Shown: positions 63,925 through 64,000 of the stretch, piece by piece
Numbering within the stretch: the stretch's first letter is position 1
Layout of the letters: each line of letters starts with the position of its first letter
Source: Verticillium longisporum
Taxonomy: Eukaryota > Ascomycota > Sordariomycetes > Glomerellales > Plectosphaerellaceae
Direction of reading: 5' to 3'
DNA: 64,000 bases
Assembly (NCBI GenBank): GCA_019188255.1
Contig: JAETXT010000014.1
Span: forward strand, 744,001-808,000
Made by a program: the position numbers and the translations under genes
Notes under the pieces: generated by a model
The model's input: only the letters and a program-made list of their open reading frames with translations
Databases searched by the model: none
Told to the model about the DNA's origin: nothing

Positions 63925-64000
63925 GCTCGTGCTTGTTCTCGCAGTCATGCTCATGCTCCTGCTCAAGCTCAAGCTTGGGCTTATGCTCAGGCTCAGGCTC
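63925..64000. repeat. GCTCNN hexamer array at window edge
   Basis: Repeated GCTCAT, GCTCAA and GCTCAG words with a six-base period run to the last base, so the array may continue beyond the window. Confidence 0.75.

Larger units (their letters stand above)
61030..64000. promoter_or_regulatory. Long upstream region of WOPR gene
   Basis: No gene is supported in nearly 3 kb upstream of the WOPR gene up to the window edge. Long promoters and 5' leaders are known for Wor1/Sge1-type regulators, so this may be regulatory; that is inference. It contains a 12-bp tandem repeat (61361-61390), TAGGTAGG/AGGTA motifs (62478-62520, 63901-63920), an imperfect CCTGGT hexamer array (62866-63000), a GA-rich tract (63521-63575) and GCTCAx-type hexamers at the end. 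Frames of 60-199 codons here translate as low-complexity sequence. Confidence 0.5.

Overview
The window looks like nuclear DNA of a filamentous ascomycete (Pezizomycotina, perhaps Sordariomycetes; the class is an inference). Supporting signs are short 44-110 bp GT-AG introns with CTAAC/CTGAC-like branch sites, fungal-only gene types (MMM1 of ERMES, a WOPR regulator, a fungal CAAX protease and MBOAT acyltransferase), and a sharp split into an AT-rich, gene-free part and a gene-rich part of ordinary base composition.

Bases 1 to about 31,270 are a block of long-dead LTR retrotransposons with the signature of repeat-induced point mutation (RIP). CpA and TpG are almost absent, TAA/TAG are everywhere, and no start-to-stop reading frame of useful size exists. 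Pol remnants (reverse transcriptase, RNase H, integrase) identify Gypsy-type elements. One LTR family of about 191 bp recurs eight times. From left to right the block holds: a family-B repeat; an integrase stub; a + strand element (1558-9489); a tandem 3' copy (to 12054); a truncated minus element (12055-16387); a deleted + element (16474-18237); a second family-B piece; then the mirror image of the left side (18713-29204, minus strand); and a third family-B copy. The inner about 5.2 kb of the two mirror arms looks almost identical, RIP mutations included, although paralogous copies inside each arm differ. That implies duplication after RIP, or an assembly artefact.

Bases 31,291 to 61,029 carry twelve protein genes: TFC4 (TFIIIC), VTS1 (SAM-domain RNA-binding protein), an SDR oxidoreductase, GMT1/VRG4 (GDP-mannose transporter), ALE1 (lysophospholipid acyltransferase), a serine-rich two-TM protein, RCE1 (CAAX protease), MMM1 (ERMES), VPS45 (SM protein), MTO1 (mitochondrial tRNA modification), CRD1 (cardiolipin synthase) and an SGE1/WOR1-type WOPR transcription factor. 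Exon joins were worked out by hand; in ten genes all phases agree. Many of the products act in phospholipid synthesis, ER-mitochondria contact or the endomembrane system, but they are on mixed strands and nothing here shows co-regulation. Bases 61,030-64,000 are the long gene-free upstream region of the WOPR gene, with low-complexity repeats.

Three genes (SDR, serine-rich, RCE1) each carry one apparent -1 frameshift, and each falls in a five-base homopolymer where six bases would restore the frame. Together these look more like homopolymer undercalling in the assembly than three pseudogenes. The last codons of TFC4 lie inside the RIP-like zone, so RIP probably leaked into a single-copy gene. 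I found no clearly new enzymatic or defence system. The most unusual structures are the inverted repeat that post-dates RIP and the extra 2.4 kb module between integrase and 3' LTR.
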